42,500 nucleotides of DNA, taken from NCBI GenBank assembly GCA_905221605.1, contig CAJNDS010000435.1:576730-619229 (forward strand), given 5' to 3'. The position numbers and the translations under genes are program-made. Source of the DNA: Symbiodinium natans (taxonomy: Eukaryota; Sar; Dinophyceae; Suessiales; Symbiodiniaceae). Each line of letters opens with the position of its first letter. The stretch's first letter is position 1. The notes under the pieces are model-generated. The model was given only the letters and a program-made list of their open reading frames with translations. It was not told the DNA's origin and made no database searches. Below are positions 27,791-36,493 of this stretch, piece by piece.

Positions 27791-27868
27791 GACATTTGCA
27801 TGCTGAAGTGTCAAAAGCCCTGCAATGCGACGGGGAACCTTGAAAAACGACGCTCCTTAAACCCTTTT
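27791..27868 (+). CDS. Putative Cys-rich exon, product unknown
   Basis: Acceptor TTTATCTTGGCAG^ and donor CCCTTTT^GTAAAG bound a 26-codon frame with DICMLKCQKPCNATGNLEKR. Three closely spaced cysteines. No family recognised. Confidence 0.43.
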
Positions 27869-27940
27869 GTAAAGCGACGGGGAACATTGAAAAGCGCGCG
27901 GCCTAGGCCCGACACCTAGAGTTTTGACGGTCGCTCGCAT

Positions 27941-28180
27941 GTGCACATGAAGGCAGCCAAAAGATTTTTGCATCACCAAGAAGTGCTCGACACGGCTGCC
28001 CAGCAAGGTAGACACTTTCTCCACTTCACAATCAACATACGACACGTTCTGAGGAGAGCCACGTGCGCATTTTTCTCGAGAGTGCAGTCGAGTAGAGCCT
28101 CATCAGACCCTGCAGGAACTCGCTGCGCAATATGCGCTGACCTACGAACCGACTGTCTCGGCAAAAAAAACATCCCTTAA
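27941..28180 (+). CDS. 79-codon ORF, product unknown
   Basis: Frame with KAAKRFLHHQEVLDTAAQQG, RHFLHFTINIRHVLRRAT and RCAICADLRTDC, ending in TAA. A donor at CAGCAAG^GTAGAC could instead truncate it at about 28008. The opposite strand is also open, so strand support comes from context only. Confidence 0.4.
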   Translation: MHMKAAKRFLHHQEVLDTAAQQGRHFLHFTINIRHVLRRATCAFFSRVQSSRASSDPAGTRCAICADLRTDCLGKKNIP

Positions 28181-28272
28181 CCTGCACCGCACTAGACGCC
28201 TTTCTTAGCCAAGCGCTGAAGTCAACAAGCTTGCTGTAGCTTCCCTTCTTTTCTATCTTTTCTACACCCAAG

Positions 28273-28333
28273 ACCAAAGCCCTGAACGCAACAAACCCTC
28301 TAAGCTCCGAAAGCCCCATGGAGTGTTACAAGG
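28273..28333 (+). CDS. Putative exon with pyrimidine-rich acceptor
   Basis: A long pyrimidine tract (CTTCCCTTCTTTTCTATC) precedes CACCCAAG^. The frame TKALNATNPLSSESPMECYK ends at ACAAGG^GTTGGG. Confidence 0.42.
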
Positions 28334-28676
28334 GTTGGGGTTTGGGACCCTAAACCTTAAACCCCTAACCACCCCCCCCTCCTCCAAAAAATAAGAAGAA
28401 GAAGAAGTAATAGATAAAGAAATACAAATTAGTCTTAGTTGACGATCGACAAACAAGACTGAATACCCCAAAACCCTGAAAGCGCTAGCCAAAAACACCT
28501 GACCACCCCAAGCCCTGAAGCCCTTGCACCTCCCCTAACGCCCCTCTCCCCCGCACTTCTCAAGTTGAAGCCCTGTTAAACCCTATGAACCCCTACGAAA
28601 TCCTATGAAACCCTATGAAACCCTTTGAAACCCTGTGAAAGCCTATGAAACCCCATGAACACGCCCAAGAAACAAG

Positions 28677-28752
28677 GGCCTCGTGGTGGGCTGTGGTCTG
28701 GGTGGCCAGACCAGTGAGGTGGATTGGAAGGACCGACCTGCGGGGCTCTCGG
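28677..28752 (+). CDS. Putative internal exon, product unknown
   Basis: After AGAAACAAG^ the frame GLVVGCGLGGQTSEVDWKDR then PAGLS runs to CTCTCGG^GTCTAG. Confidence 0.38.
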
Positions 28753-28793
28753 GTCTAGGGTTTAGTAGTCCCGGGACTTGAACCTTTGCTCAG

Positions 28794-28998
28794 GCTCAGT
28801 TCAGCATACTGGATATTGAAAAGAGCTCAGGTTCTCTGCCGTGACATGCAATTGATACGGAATGCTTGCTTGGGCTTTTGTAAATGGAATGGGAAGAACA
28901 TATCAAAATGCTTGTCCACTGGCCGTTGCCATTGCTCCAAATGCTATTCCTGTCACAGAATGTTCGCGTGCAAAAGCCGAAGCGCATACGATATATAA
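28794..28998 (+). CDS. Cys-rich ORF/exon, product unknown
   Basis: After TTTGCTCAG^ the frame reads LSSAYWILKRAQVLCRDMQL, then STGRCHCSKCYSCHRMFACK, ending in TAA. The C-x-C-x2-C-x2-C-x4-C spacing is compatible with a small metal-binding motif. An overlapping + frame (MLAWAFVNGMGRTYQNACPL) is also open, so the frame is uncertain. Confidence 0.4.
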
Positions 28999-29196
28999 GT
29001 TGGCTGAACCGTTCAGATGTTTATTGGTATTTTATTGGTATTTGCATCAAGAGTCATTACTAGGTTCTCTTCGTTTACATCGGAACGTCTTTCGACCCCG
29101 ATGTTAGTTCCGCTTTTTTCTGACACGTAACGCACGAATGCCACACGTAATGCAATGGTCATGCTGGCCGAGTAAGTTCTTCACACGCTGAAGAAG

Positions 29197-29258
29197 ACAA
29201 CGCGAGGTCGATCTTAGAAGGGGTCCGCGAAGCATTCCACTTGCAGCTGAGGCAACAT
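29197..29258 (+). CDS. Putative internal exon, product unknown
   Basis: After CGCTGAAGAAG^ the frame NARSILEGVREAFHLQLRQH ends at CAACAT^GTTTGG. The frame is open from 29147 to 29306, so it may be longer. Amphipathic helix. It leaves phase 0, fitting 29411. Confidence 0.45.
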
Positions 29259-29410
29259 GTTTGGTGTCAGCTTCCAGCACAAATATACATCCTAAAGCTC
29301 CCGCACCCACCCTTAAACCCTGAGCACTGAATTCTCCAAAGCCCGAATCCACAGCCCACCTCGTTTCGAAGATCCTTACCAACACCCCAAAAGAACTTAG
29401 TTACTCCTAG

Positions 29411-29491
29411 GAGCCCCGCCGCGTCCTCTTCGCCGTGCTTGACGAGGCGGCGTACGAGGCCTGTGCCGGTGCCGGGAGCTTCCACTGCAGG
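29411..29491 (+). CDS. Putative internal exon with GC donor
   Basis: After TTACTCCTAG^ the frame EPRRVLFAVLDEAAYEACAG then AGSFHCR is exactly 27 codons, ending at CTGCAGG^GCTTGT. A family B element starts at the boundary. Strong GC-rich codon use. Confidence 0.5.
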
Positions 29492-29493
29492 GC

Positions 29494-29591
29494 TTGTGGT
29501 ACCCTTCACTTTGGTTTCTGGTTCCGGGTTCCCTTAAAACATTAGCCACCCCCCCGTATTATAATGTGGTTACTGATTACTGGGCTACCAG
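29494..29591. mobile_element. Family B element, left end truncated
   Basis: CTTGTGGTACCCTT...TTATAATGTGGTTACTG...CTGGGCTACCAG matches 14501-14614. It lies directly after the candidate exon 29411-29491 and ends in CCAG. Confidence 0.65.
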
Positions 29592-29708
29592 ATCTATATG
29601 GGTTTGGGGTCTGCTACATCTCTAATCCCGAAACGCTAAGTCCCCAAACCTTTAGTGGAAGACACGTGCTTAATCCTGACATCATGAGAGGATTTTGAGG
29701 ATTCTTCA

Positions 29709-29834
29709 TGGAGTCTTGGATCAAATCTACGTACATCCGTGCCCCCTTCAACACTGGGTCGCTGTTAAGAACTTCAACGAAGTTACAAGAACAAGGATAC
29801 AAAGAAGACACGTTGCCTGTCTACCTACATTCTG
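29709..29834 (+). CDS. Putative internal exon, product unknown
   Basis: Frame MESWIKSTYIRAPFNTGSLL then RTSTKLQEQGYKEDTLPVYL, with a donor at CATTCTG^GTGAAC. Protein-like but the acceptor is unclear (GATTTTGAG^ near 29699). Confidence 0.4.
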
Positions 29835-29883
29835 GTGAACCTTCATTTCTAATCCCCTCAACCTTATCGGCAATCCCTATCAG

Positions 29884-29950
29884 GCTGCGGCCAAAGAGGA
29901 GGCTCTCGACGTCGGACGCAACTTGCCGCTTCTGCCCGAGGTCCTGCAGG
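29884..29950 (+). CDS. Putative internal exon, product unknown
   Basis: After ATCCCTATCAG^ the frame AAAKEEALDVGRNLPLLPEV then LQ ends at CCTGCAGG^GTTTGG. Strong helix-like sequence, GC-rich codons and good splice sites. Enters phase 0, as left by 29491. Confidence 0.52.
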
Positions 29951-30153
29951 GTTTGGTGTTTGGGTCCTGGGGGGGGGGGCTTCAGAGGATCAAAGGGCTG
30001 AACCGGCTGAACCCTAAGCCCTAAACCCTAAACCCCAAACCCTAAGCCCTAGACCCAAATAGATCCCAAACCCTGCAGACCCTTAGGGGATTAAATTCTG
30101 TCGACTCCAAACTCCGCGCCTCATCAACGGCGACAGTGTGGTAAGCTTGACAG

Positions 30154-30242
30154 GCATCCTTGGGTATGTCGAAATTTGGCAGTGGCTTCTTGTGAAGCAC
30201 GTCTTCAGCTTCCTCAAGCTGGCGTTCTGGAGTGCAACTTAG
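30154..30242 (+). CDS. Putative exon with hydrophobic helices
   Basis: After AGCTTGACAG^ the frame ILGYVEIWQWLLVKHVFSFL then KLAFWSAT is open to TAG. Aromatic and hydrophobic, possibly membrane-associated. The donor is unclear. Confidence 0.38.
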
Positions 30243-30325
30243 GTTGCCGGGGGATTGACATGCCTGGCGCCTTCCAGCTGATTGACACCGATCTAGACAC
30301 GCTCACGCCTACCGCCATCGAATAA
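30243..30325 (+). CDS. Putative 3' terminal exon
   Basis: After GCAACTTAG^ the frame RGIDMPGAFQLIDTDLDTLT then PTAIE ends in TAA, followed by array-free AT-rich sequence (30320-30540). The acidic tail and change in composition suggest a gene end. Confidence 0.42.
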
Positions 30326-30329
30326 GCCC

Positions 30330-30545
30330 TTAGACACCCTAATTCAGGGGTGAAGAATCTTTGCGATCTGAATCACTGACCTTACGAATTCCGAGCCGAA
30401 AAAAGGCTTAATAACTTGCAAGCCCTTTGGCTTTAGCCCACCGTTACACGAAAATGTTTATATACAAAAAACATGTAGAACTGTATAATATATAGACTAT
30501 ATGCTTATAGACATGTGCGGTGTGTATATACATGTATCGCACCTG
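30330..30545. other. AT-rich array-free stretch, possible intergenic spacer
   Basis: Contains AT-rich runs (ATATATAGACTATATGC) and no telomere-type units. No coding signal. Confidence 0.4.
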
Positions 30546-30550
30546 CGTAG

Positions 30551-30644
30551 TTCAAACGGAGTCTTTCGATCGCGCTTTGTCCGTTGAGGTAACATCCCTC
30601 ACCAGAGAATCGTGGACTTCAGGGGCCGTTCGGATCAGTGGGCG
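30551..30644 (+). CDS. Putative internal exon ending at an array
   Basis: After CACCTGCGTAG^ the frame QTESFDRALSVEVTSLTRES then WTSGAVRISG runs to GTGGGCG^GTTTAGGG; an earlier donor GTTGAG^GTAACA is also good. Confidence 0.45.
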
Positions 30645-30710
30645 GTTTAGGGTTTAGGGTTTAGGGTTTAGGGTTTAGGGTTTAGGGTTTAGGGTTTAGG
30701 GTTTAGGGTG
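30644..30710. repeat. TTTAGGG array
   Basis: Nine perfect units starting at the donor of 30551-30644. Confidence 0.95.
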
Positions 30711-30915
30711 GACTGTTCAGCCTCTCCCAGGGTTTGGCCAGGGTGTCTGCTCCCTTTCGCGATGTTGGGGTACAGGGCTTAGGCTTTACTTGTTGGTTCT
30801 TCGTCAGGAGTTAGGGAACTAGGTAAGGTGCCCTATGCAATCCCTTAAGTGGGTATATTCATCATATTCAGATTCATATATCTCTATATGTATGTATATA
30901 TAAGGTGATTTTCAG

Positions 30916-30997
30916 GTACCTCCTGCCCGAATTCCTTAGGAACGACTGGTACCAGTAGGAGCTTCGGCTTTACGGTTGAGCGTGCAAACCCCTGCTG
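30916..30997 (+). CDS. Putative internal exon with consensus donor
   Basis: After GTGATTTTCAG^ the frame TSCPNSLGTTGTSRSFGFTV then ERANPC ends at CCTGCTG^GTGAGG. Confidence 0.42.
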
Positions 30998-31292
30998 GTG
31001 AGGAGCATCTCCTCCAAAGTGGGGCAGTGAAGGCCCTGAGCGCGCAGAGCATTTGAGACTTTTCTTGGACCCAAAATCCAAAAGCCTAAACCCTAAACCC
31101 TAAACCCTCAACCCTCAACCCTCAACCCTAAACCCTAAACCCTAAAGCCTCCCTGTCCGGAGGGTTTTAAATAGAGTTCAGAAGGTTGCCGAAGCCGTGT
31201 CTAAGCCGCTTTTGGGTCTAGGGTCGATAGGGTTTATTGTTCAGGGTGTACAGTACCTGCAGGAAGCCCTAGACCCTGTAAAGCCTTGGAAG

Positions 31293-31400
31293 CCCCGATG
31301 ACAACCGAAGAGCTCTCAAGATCCTTCAACCCCCGACAGGAGGCATGGGTAGTCAGTCAACATTCGGGTTATAAACTACAGTCAATAAGCCTGTACTCAG
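31293..31400 (+). CDS. Putative internal exon, product unknown
   Basis: After CCTTGGAAG^ the frame MTTEELSRSFNPRQEAWVVS then QHSGYKLQSISLYS ends at TACTCAG^GTATAA. The ORF continues with a leucine run (ITILLLLLAQLL) if not spliced. Confidence 0.43.
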
Positions 31401-31576
31401 GTATAACTATCCTTCTCCTGCTTCTAGCCCAACTTCTACCCACTCCTACAAACCCTGAACCCTCAACCCTCAAATCTCAGCCCTGGGCCCTCAACCCAAA
31501 CCCTCAAGCCTAAACCCTAAACCCTCAACCCTAAACCCTAAACCCTAGACCCTAAACCATAAACCCTACCTCGGAG

Positions 31577-31656
31577 GCCGTGGCTGTGTCCGTGCCAAGC
31601 CGCCGCCTCGCGCCGCTTCGGCATCGAAGTGGGCCCTGCACTTGGTCTCAGAGGGG
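31577..31656 (+). CDS. Putative exon island; frame ambiguous
   Basis: After ACCTCGGAG^ all frames are open to the donor at GAGGGG^GTTTAGGG. One reads GCVRAKPPPRAASASKWALH, another QAAASRRFGIEVGPALGLRG. Bracketed by CCCTAAA and TTTAGGG. Confidence 0.33.
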
Positions 31657-31659
31657 GTT

Positions 31660-32310
31660 TAGGGTTTAGGGTTTAGGGTTTATAGGGTATGTCGAAATTA
31701 TTCAGGGTTCAGGTCCGGGGAAAGTTTCGAGGAGTTTCGAGGAAATTTTTTTAATTTTTGAACAATTTCAATTTACAAGGGTTTAGGGTTTAGGGTTTAG
31801 ATCTTTAGATCTCATAGAGGTTCAGGGTTCCGGATTTAGGGTTGGGTTGGTTTGGTCCGGGGAGGGGGGGGCTGAAGATCTTCTAGCGTTTAGGAATTAA
31901 GATCTTCAACCTCAACCTTTTCCTACAACCGTGCAAAACCCTAGAGCTCCTTTCCCAGCCCGATTTACACACAAGGTTGAGCTTCAGAGATTCACTCCAG
32001 GCTTTACGCTTTAGGGTTTAGGGTTAGGAGGTTCACTGGTACATATAGCCCAAGTGTAAAGGGCTTTGTGTTTAGGGTGTTGGCTCACCCAGCCATAACC
32101 GTCCTAGGGCCACAGCCACATGAGGCAACTTGGGGCGTATGTCTGAACAGTAGTTGCAGTCGTACTTGAGTTAAAGTTCTTTCTCCTGAACCTCCAAGTA
32201 GGGCCCAGTTTTGGGGGGTTCAGGGTTCAGGAGGTTAAGTCCAGAATTTTGGGCTTTGGAGCACTTTTTGGGGAGAGGGGGGGGGGGTCGTGGGGCTAAG
32301 GGCTTAGGGA
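31660..32310. other. Degenerate G-rich region with small weak islands
   Basis: Scattered TTTAGGG units and weak islands at 31945-31975 (SSFPSPIYTQ) and about 32110-32160 (PHEATWGVCLNSSCS). No strong gene. Confidence 0.4.
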
Positions 32311-32314
32311 TCAG

Positions 32315-32402
32315 AACTGCGGCTCAGGAAAGCGCCCGAACCCGCAGGCACGCCAAGTATGAGGGTGCAGGGATGTGCGGATTGTGGGCCCACTGCCGTG
32401 GG
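32315..32402 (+). CDS. Putative internal exon, product unknown
   Basis: After AGGGATCAG^ the frame TAAQESARTRRHAKYEGAGM then CGLWAHCR ends at CCGTGGG^GTTTAGG, right at a TTTAGGG array. Confidence 0.43.
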
Positions 32403-32571
32403 GTTTAGGGGGTTTAGGGTTTAGGGTTTGGGGTTTAGGGTTTAGGGTTTAGGGTTTAGGGTGTGGGTTTAGGTTTGAGGGTCTAGGGCTAGCCTCCTTC
32501 CAGTCCAGAGTGTCAGGAGTTGGGGCGGTTCTTCGCGTTTAGCGCGATGTTGGGGCTTCAGGGCTTCCTAG

Positions 32572-32667
32572 GCACACACGGCTACGGGAACCCAACCAAA
32601 ACTGAAACCCAGACAGTGGGCGAGGCGAACGGTCCTTCCAGTTCATGGGTCGAATGGGCCTAGTCAG
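32572..32667 (+). CDS. Putative internal exon with consensus donor
   Basis: After CTTCCTAG^ the frame AHTATGTQPKLKPRQWARRT then VLPVHGSNGPSQ is exactly 32 codons, ending at CTAGTCAG^GTATAG. Leaves phase 0, fitting 32787. Confidence 0.45.
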
Positions 32668-32786
32668 GTATAGGTGGTATGTATAAGGGTTACGTAGGGG
32701 AGTAATTAGGATTACGTGTCCATTCCTATTCCCCTTAAGGGATGACATGCTGAATGTGCACGGAGGTGCAGTGTATGACATGGCAG

Positions 32787-32861
32787 AGCATTTTGTTTGG
32801 CAAACATGAAGCAGTGAGGCGTTGTCTAATGCAAACTCTTCGGATTCTCCAAAGGCTTCAG
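32787..32861 (+). CDS. Putative internal exon, product unknown
   Basis: After GACATGGCAG^ the frame SILFGKHEAVRRCLMQTLRI then LQRLQ ends at GGCTTCAG^GTTCGG; the frame stays open to 32972. HEAVRRCLMQTL resembles an ankyrin-type helix but is not conclusive. Confidence 0.45.
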
Positions 32862-33056
32862 GTTCGGAGCGTAGTTCCTGGGGGACAGAGTAGGCCCTCA
32901 TCCCCTTTTTCTTGGGTTCTGGTTCCCTTATACTCCCCGTTTAGACCAAAAGCGTACCCATTCTATTCCTAGGTTACTGGTGATGGGAAGCTTGCGGCCT
33001 AGCATGGACCCTTCAAACGGGATCCTTTTTTTTTTATAACCCTTGTATGGAAAAAA

Positions 33057-33142
33057 AGAATCCAGGGGCCCATACATCAGAGCCCTTCATAAGGGACCAT
33101 ACTAAGAGCCCATGTAACTACCCGAAGACTTAGACTGACCAA
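33057..33142. repeat. Family E short repeat, copy 1
   Basis: AAGGGACCATACTAAGAGCCCATGTAACTACCCGAAGA matches 40141-40202 (GGGCCCATAACGCCC...GGCCCATGTAGCTACCTGAAGA). Confidence 0.5.
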
Positions 33143-33323
33143 TAAGAAGCCGCACTCGTCAGAGATCAGGGCGCATGGTGTTGAAGGCTCTGCTAAACCT
33201 CTAAGCCGCAAGACAGTGAGAGTCAGAGATGCATCCTGCCCAGCGTTTCAGCTGACGGCAAAACTGCCCGGTCTTGCCAATCAACTTAGTGAAGTTGGTG
33301 TAGCCGAGCCTCTTGTGTTGCAG

Positions 33324-33408
33324 GCATCTCAGTGATATTCAGGATCACACGATTCCTGGAAGCAGGAGCATTGAGAGCAACTCCAGCCATGCATCAAAGT
33401 TGTTGCAG
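33324..33408 (+). CDS. Ankyrin-like exon (putative)
   Basis: Acceptor CCTCTTGTGTTGCAG^ is strong. The frame ISVIFRITRFLEAGALRATP continues AMHQSCC and ends at TTGCAG^GTTAGG. RFLEAGALRATPAM fits the helix-G-A turn-T-P-A of an ankyrin repeat. It leaves phase 2, fitting 33441. Confidence 0.52.
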
Positions 33409-33440
33409 GTTAGGCCCCCAGGTCCTTCCATCCCTACCAG

Positions 33441-33495
33441 CATGGCCGCGCGCGCTTCGAACATGGAAAGCGGCGAAGCCCTGCTGGCCCAGGAT
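33441..33495 (+). CDS. Putative internal exon, product unknown
   Basis: After CCCTACCAG^ the frame MAARASNMESGEALLAQD ends at CAGGAT^GTGGAG; it remains open to 33549. Enters in the phase left by 33408. Confidence 0.47.
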
Positions 33496-33549
33496 GTGGA
33501 GACAGGCGCTTGGGCTCAGGGGTTCAGGGCTGAAGGGCTGAAGAGTTGA

Positions 33550-34085
33550 GGGGTTTAAGGGTTTCGTTCATGGTTTGGGGTTTTTGTGTGGTCTTGTGAG
33601 GATGTAATATGTGCAGAGGGGTTGAAGGGTTTGACAAGCGGCAGCGGATTTAGACGTTTGAGAGGCTCAGAGATTTCGTGTTTTTTGGGGTGCCGGCCCC
33701 GACCCTAAAAGCCCCCACTAAAGACCCCTAAGCCCCTCACCTGCCTGAGGCCCCAAAAAGCCCCCACTAAAGCCCCCACTAAGGCCCCCACAAAAGCCCC
33801 CTAAGCCGACCCCCTAAAAAACTCTAAAAGCCCCTAAAAACCCCCTGAAAGCCCCTAAAGCACCTTCAGCCCAAGTCCGAGAATCCACCACGCAGACACG
33901 ACTCTCGCCCTCCTCAAGCCCTGGGATGGTTGGAACTAAGCCCTGATATCCCCATAAAATCCCCTAAGCCCCCCCCTTAAAAACCCCCTAAACCCTAAGC
34001 CCTAAGCTCTAAGCCCTAAGCCCTAAACCCTAAACCCAAAGAGGCTCCTTTCTAAACACTCATAAAGCCTAGTCTCTGAACAACA
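33550..34085. other. C-rich degenerate region
   Basis: Mostly CCCCTAAAG/CCCCCACTAAAG-like repeats (33700-33860) and decayed CCCTAAG units (33960-34035). No gene seen. Confidence 0.6.
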
Positions 34086-34086
34086 G

Positions 34087-34145
34087 ACTGTAGCAGCTCT
34101 GGAAAACGGGCGTGCAAGAGACATCCGGAGCCCCAAACAGGGCCT
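34087..34145 (+). CDS. Ankyrin-like exon (putative)
   Basis: After CTGAACAACAG^ the frame TVAALENGRARDIRSPKQG ends at GGGCCT^GTAATA. VAALENGRARDIRSP resembles the helix and turn of an ankyrin repeat. Another frame is also open. Confidence 0.4.
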
Positions 34146-34149
34146 GTAA

Positions 34150-34650
34150 TAGGGTTTAGGGTTTAGGGTTTGCAGGGCTTAGAGTCATTTTCGTGTTTAG
34201 CGAGTCAAAAAGTCAACGGGCCGTTCCCCAAACCCGACAGTCCAAAGGACTTAGGGCCCCCTACTAGTGGTACCCTTTTTCCCCTGATCTAAGGGCAGTT
34301 TCATGGTCCCTTAATTCGGTCCCTTACCTTCTTTAAAGGGTTCGGAAGTATGGGCCCCCAATTTGTGTAGGGGGTATACGGGCTTCGGAAGTATGAGCCT
34401 GAACCCCATAGCCGAAGCCCCCAAAACCAAGCCTGTTTCTGTAGGGTTGAGGAGGTTTCTCTGTAAACCCCACTGAGTCAAAAGGGGGTTGTTTGCTTCT
34501 CAGCACAGGGTTCCTAAACCCCGTGGCGATCAGTTCGAAAACTCGAAGCCTAAACTCCTGAACAAAGCAGGCCTAGAAGCCCTAAACCGCCAAACCCTCT
34601 TACTCAAGCAGGCCTTAGACCCCCAACCCCTCGGAAGCCATATTACCCTG
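34150..34650. other. Array-poor intron-like region
   Basis: Includes palindromic CCCCCTACTAGTGGTACCC...TGTAGGGGGTATA (34257-34380), probably a decayed inverted-repeat element, and no strong coding island. Confidence 0.4.
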
Positions 34651-34651
34651 A

Positions 34652-34800
34652 ACCCTAAACCCTAAACCCTAAGCCCTAAACCCTAAACCCTAAAACCCTA
34701 AAACCCTAAACCCTAAACCCTAAACCCTAAACCCTAAACCCTAAACCCTAAACCCTAAACCCTAAACCCTAAACCCTAAACCCTAAACCCTAAACCCTAT
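34652..34800. repeat. CCCTAAA array
   Basis: About 20 units, near perfect, upstream of the island at 34810. Confidence 0.95.
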
Positions 34801-34809
34801 GCCATGCAG

Positions 34810-34909
34810 GCTGCCCCCGGGCGGCGTTCAGAGAATCCAGGCGTGGGCGGACAGCAGGGGCCTCAGCGCCGGAGTTGGAGCTTGGCATGGGTTGAGGACC
34901 CCAAGGGGG
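34810..34909 (+). CDS. Putative exon island; frame ambiguous
   Basis: After GCCATGCAG^ the best frame reads LPPGGVQRIQAWADSRGLSA then GVGAW; two others are open. A donor at CATGG^GTTGAG or at the following TTTTAGGG block. Cleanly bracketed by arrays. Confidence 0.4.
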
Positions 34910-35042
34910 GTTTTAGGGTTTAGGGTTTAGGGTTTAGGTTTTAGTGTTGAGTAGTTGAAGTCTTTGAGGTTTCGACATGGTTTTTGGGGTTTAGGAAGTT
35001 TAGGGTATTTAGGGTCTAAGGCTAAGGCCTTGCGGTCTACAG

Positions 35043-35094
35043 GGCTCAAAACGAGCGTACGACCAAACTGAGCTGGATTGGACTGCTTTCTGAG
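35043..35094 (+). CDS. Putative internal exon, product unknown
   Basis: After GCGGTCTACAG^ the frame AQNERTTKLSWIGLLSE ends at TTCTGAG^GTCCCC; it stays open to about 35159. A second frame (GSKRAYDQTELDWTAF) ends in TGA here. Confidence 0.38.
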
Positions 35095-35182
35095 GTCCCC
35101 GCGGATCACATCAAGTTCACATCCTTATACATTTTAGTTTCGACTTTAATTCGGGGTTAGGGTGTTTTCTGTAGAGTTCAAG

Positions 35183-35246
35183 GCTGTGTCGCATACTGTA
35201 TACCTCCAGGCTTCATCTATTTTGCAAAGTTACATGGTCAAGTCGG
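35183..35246 (+). CDS. Putative internal exon, product unknown
   Basis: After GAGTTCAAG^ the frame AVSHTVYLQASSILQSYMVK then S ends at AGTCGG^GTCTTG. Confidence 0.4.
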
Positions 35247-35276
35247 GTCTTGGTGCTTCGCAACCCTAACTCTGGA

Positions 35277-35383
35277 TATGGGTGGTTGTCAAAATCATAA
35301 TCCCTTTTGGGGTACCCTAAATATTAGGTGCCGTATTACAATAGGGATCCAAAAAGGGACCATAATTTTGACAACCACCCATA
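35277..35383. mobile_element. Family F inverted-repeat element (hairpin)
   Basis: Terminal inverted repeats of about 28 bases (TATGGGTGGTTGTCAAAAT and ATTTTGACAACCACCCATA) enclose a short centre. No coding capacity; MITE-like and recently formed, judging by arm identity. Confidence 0.8.
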
Positions 35384-35397
35384 AATGTTTTTCCCCC

Positions 35398-36080
35398 GGA
35401 ATAAAGTGGTAAAGGGTACCCTTTAAGGGGATTCCGTTTCATTGGGGGCATAAAAGGGGTACCCCTATTTCGGGAAATACCCACATTGAACCAGTCATAT
35501 AAGGAAAACTCAAGAGTGAAGGAACAAGCCCTTACAAATTAAGTCAATTTTTATTGTTTTTCGTCACACCCTCAAGCCCACTACACATTAAGTGAGTTCT
35601 GTGCTCACGCATGAGTTCAATTGATTTAACGGTTTTTCTTGGTGTCCTCGCGTTCGCTGGCTCACTTGTTCGCCTTTTAGCAATATCATGAGCAGCCAAA
35701 AGGATGGTATAGTTATGCCGCCAAGAAAACCCCTTATTAAGAATGTTAATTTGGGTTGTTTGTTATTGCGTGCGTCCCTTACGACTATAACCCAACATGA
35801 TGTGGGTCCCGTCGAGGGGTTCTTGCTGGTTTGGAAACAGAGGTTGGTTGCGAAGCCGCAGAAGAAATAGGCTGTTGGGTCATGATTATTAGTACAAACC
35901 GTTATTTATACTATTCGTGGCCCGTTGAAATTTTTAGGCACAGCCCTTAATGATCTCCGATTATTATCTTCACTAGAAGACTCCTCATTATCCACTTTTC
36001 CTGGAGGCTCTAACATGCCCATTACTTTTTCTATCTTACTGTTTTGTGCCTTGTTCTTGCGGGCTCTTTTCCTATTTTTT
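35398..36080. other. AT-rich patch with two short ORFs
   Basis: AT-richer than the rest of the window and without telomere-type units. It holds + frames at 35688-35870 (PPRKPLIKNVNLGCLLLRAS) and 35925-36110 (FSILLFCALFLRALFLFFYY). Could be an insertion from elsewhere. Not identified. Confidence 0.4.
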
Positions 36081-36168
36081 TATTACAGTGAGCCTAAACC
36101 CCTGAACCCGAAACCCTGTGGACCCTGTAGACCCTACCTTTAAAATGTAAACCCGAAACCCAAAACAG

Positions 36169-36263
36169 CCGCTGAGACGCTCTCCCTTTCCACGCTCTCC
36201 GCCTCGTCGGGCGAGTCGGCACACACGGCTGAGGAACTTGCCAAGCTTCGTATCTGCACTGCC
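36169..36263 (+). CDS. Putative internal exon, product unknown
   Basis: After CCCAAAACAG^ the frame AETLSLSTLSASSGESAHTA then EELAKLRICTA runs to ACTGCC^GTTTCG. An earlier donor GCTTC^GTATCT is also possible. Confidence 0.45.
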
Positions 36264-36463
36264 GTTTCGAGTTGAAAAGGCTTAGGGGTTTAGGGTTCAG
36301 GCGTTAAGGATATAGGGGTTTAGGGTGTGTGTCGAGTTGAAATTTAGACTAATTAAAAGTTCAGGGGTTTAGAGTCTAGGCGTTAAGGATATTTTTAAGA
36401 GTGTATGGGCCCTATTCCCTGTATGACCCTAGATAACCCTTGAAACTGTTTTATCGTTCTGTA

Positions 36464-36493
36464 GGCCCGCCCAAATCTATCTACCCGGCTGAT
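36464..36493 (+). CDS. Putative short exon with strong acceptor
   Basis: Acceptor TTTTATCGTTCTGTAG^ is followed by ARPNLSTRLM and a donor near GCTGAT^GTCTTG. Too short for a firm call. Confidence 0.3.
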
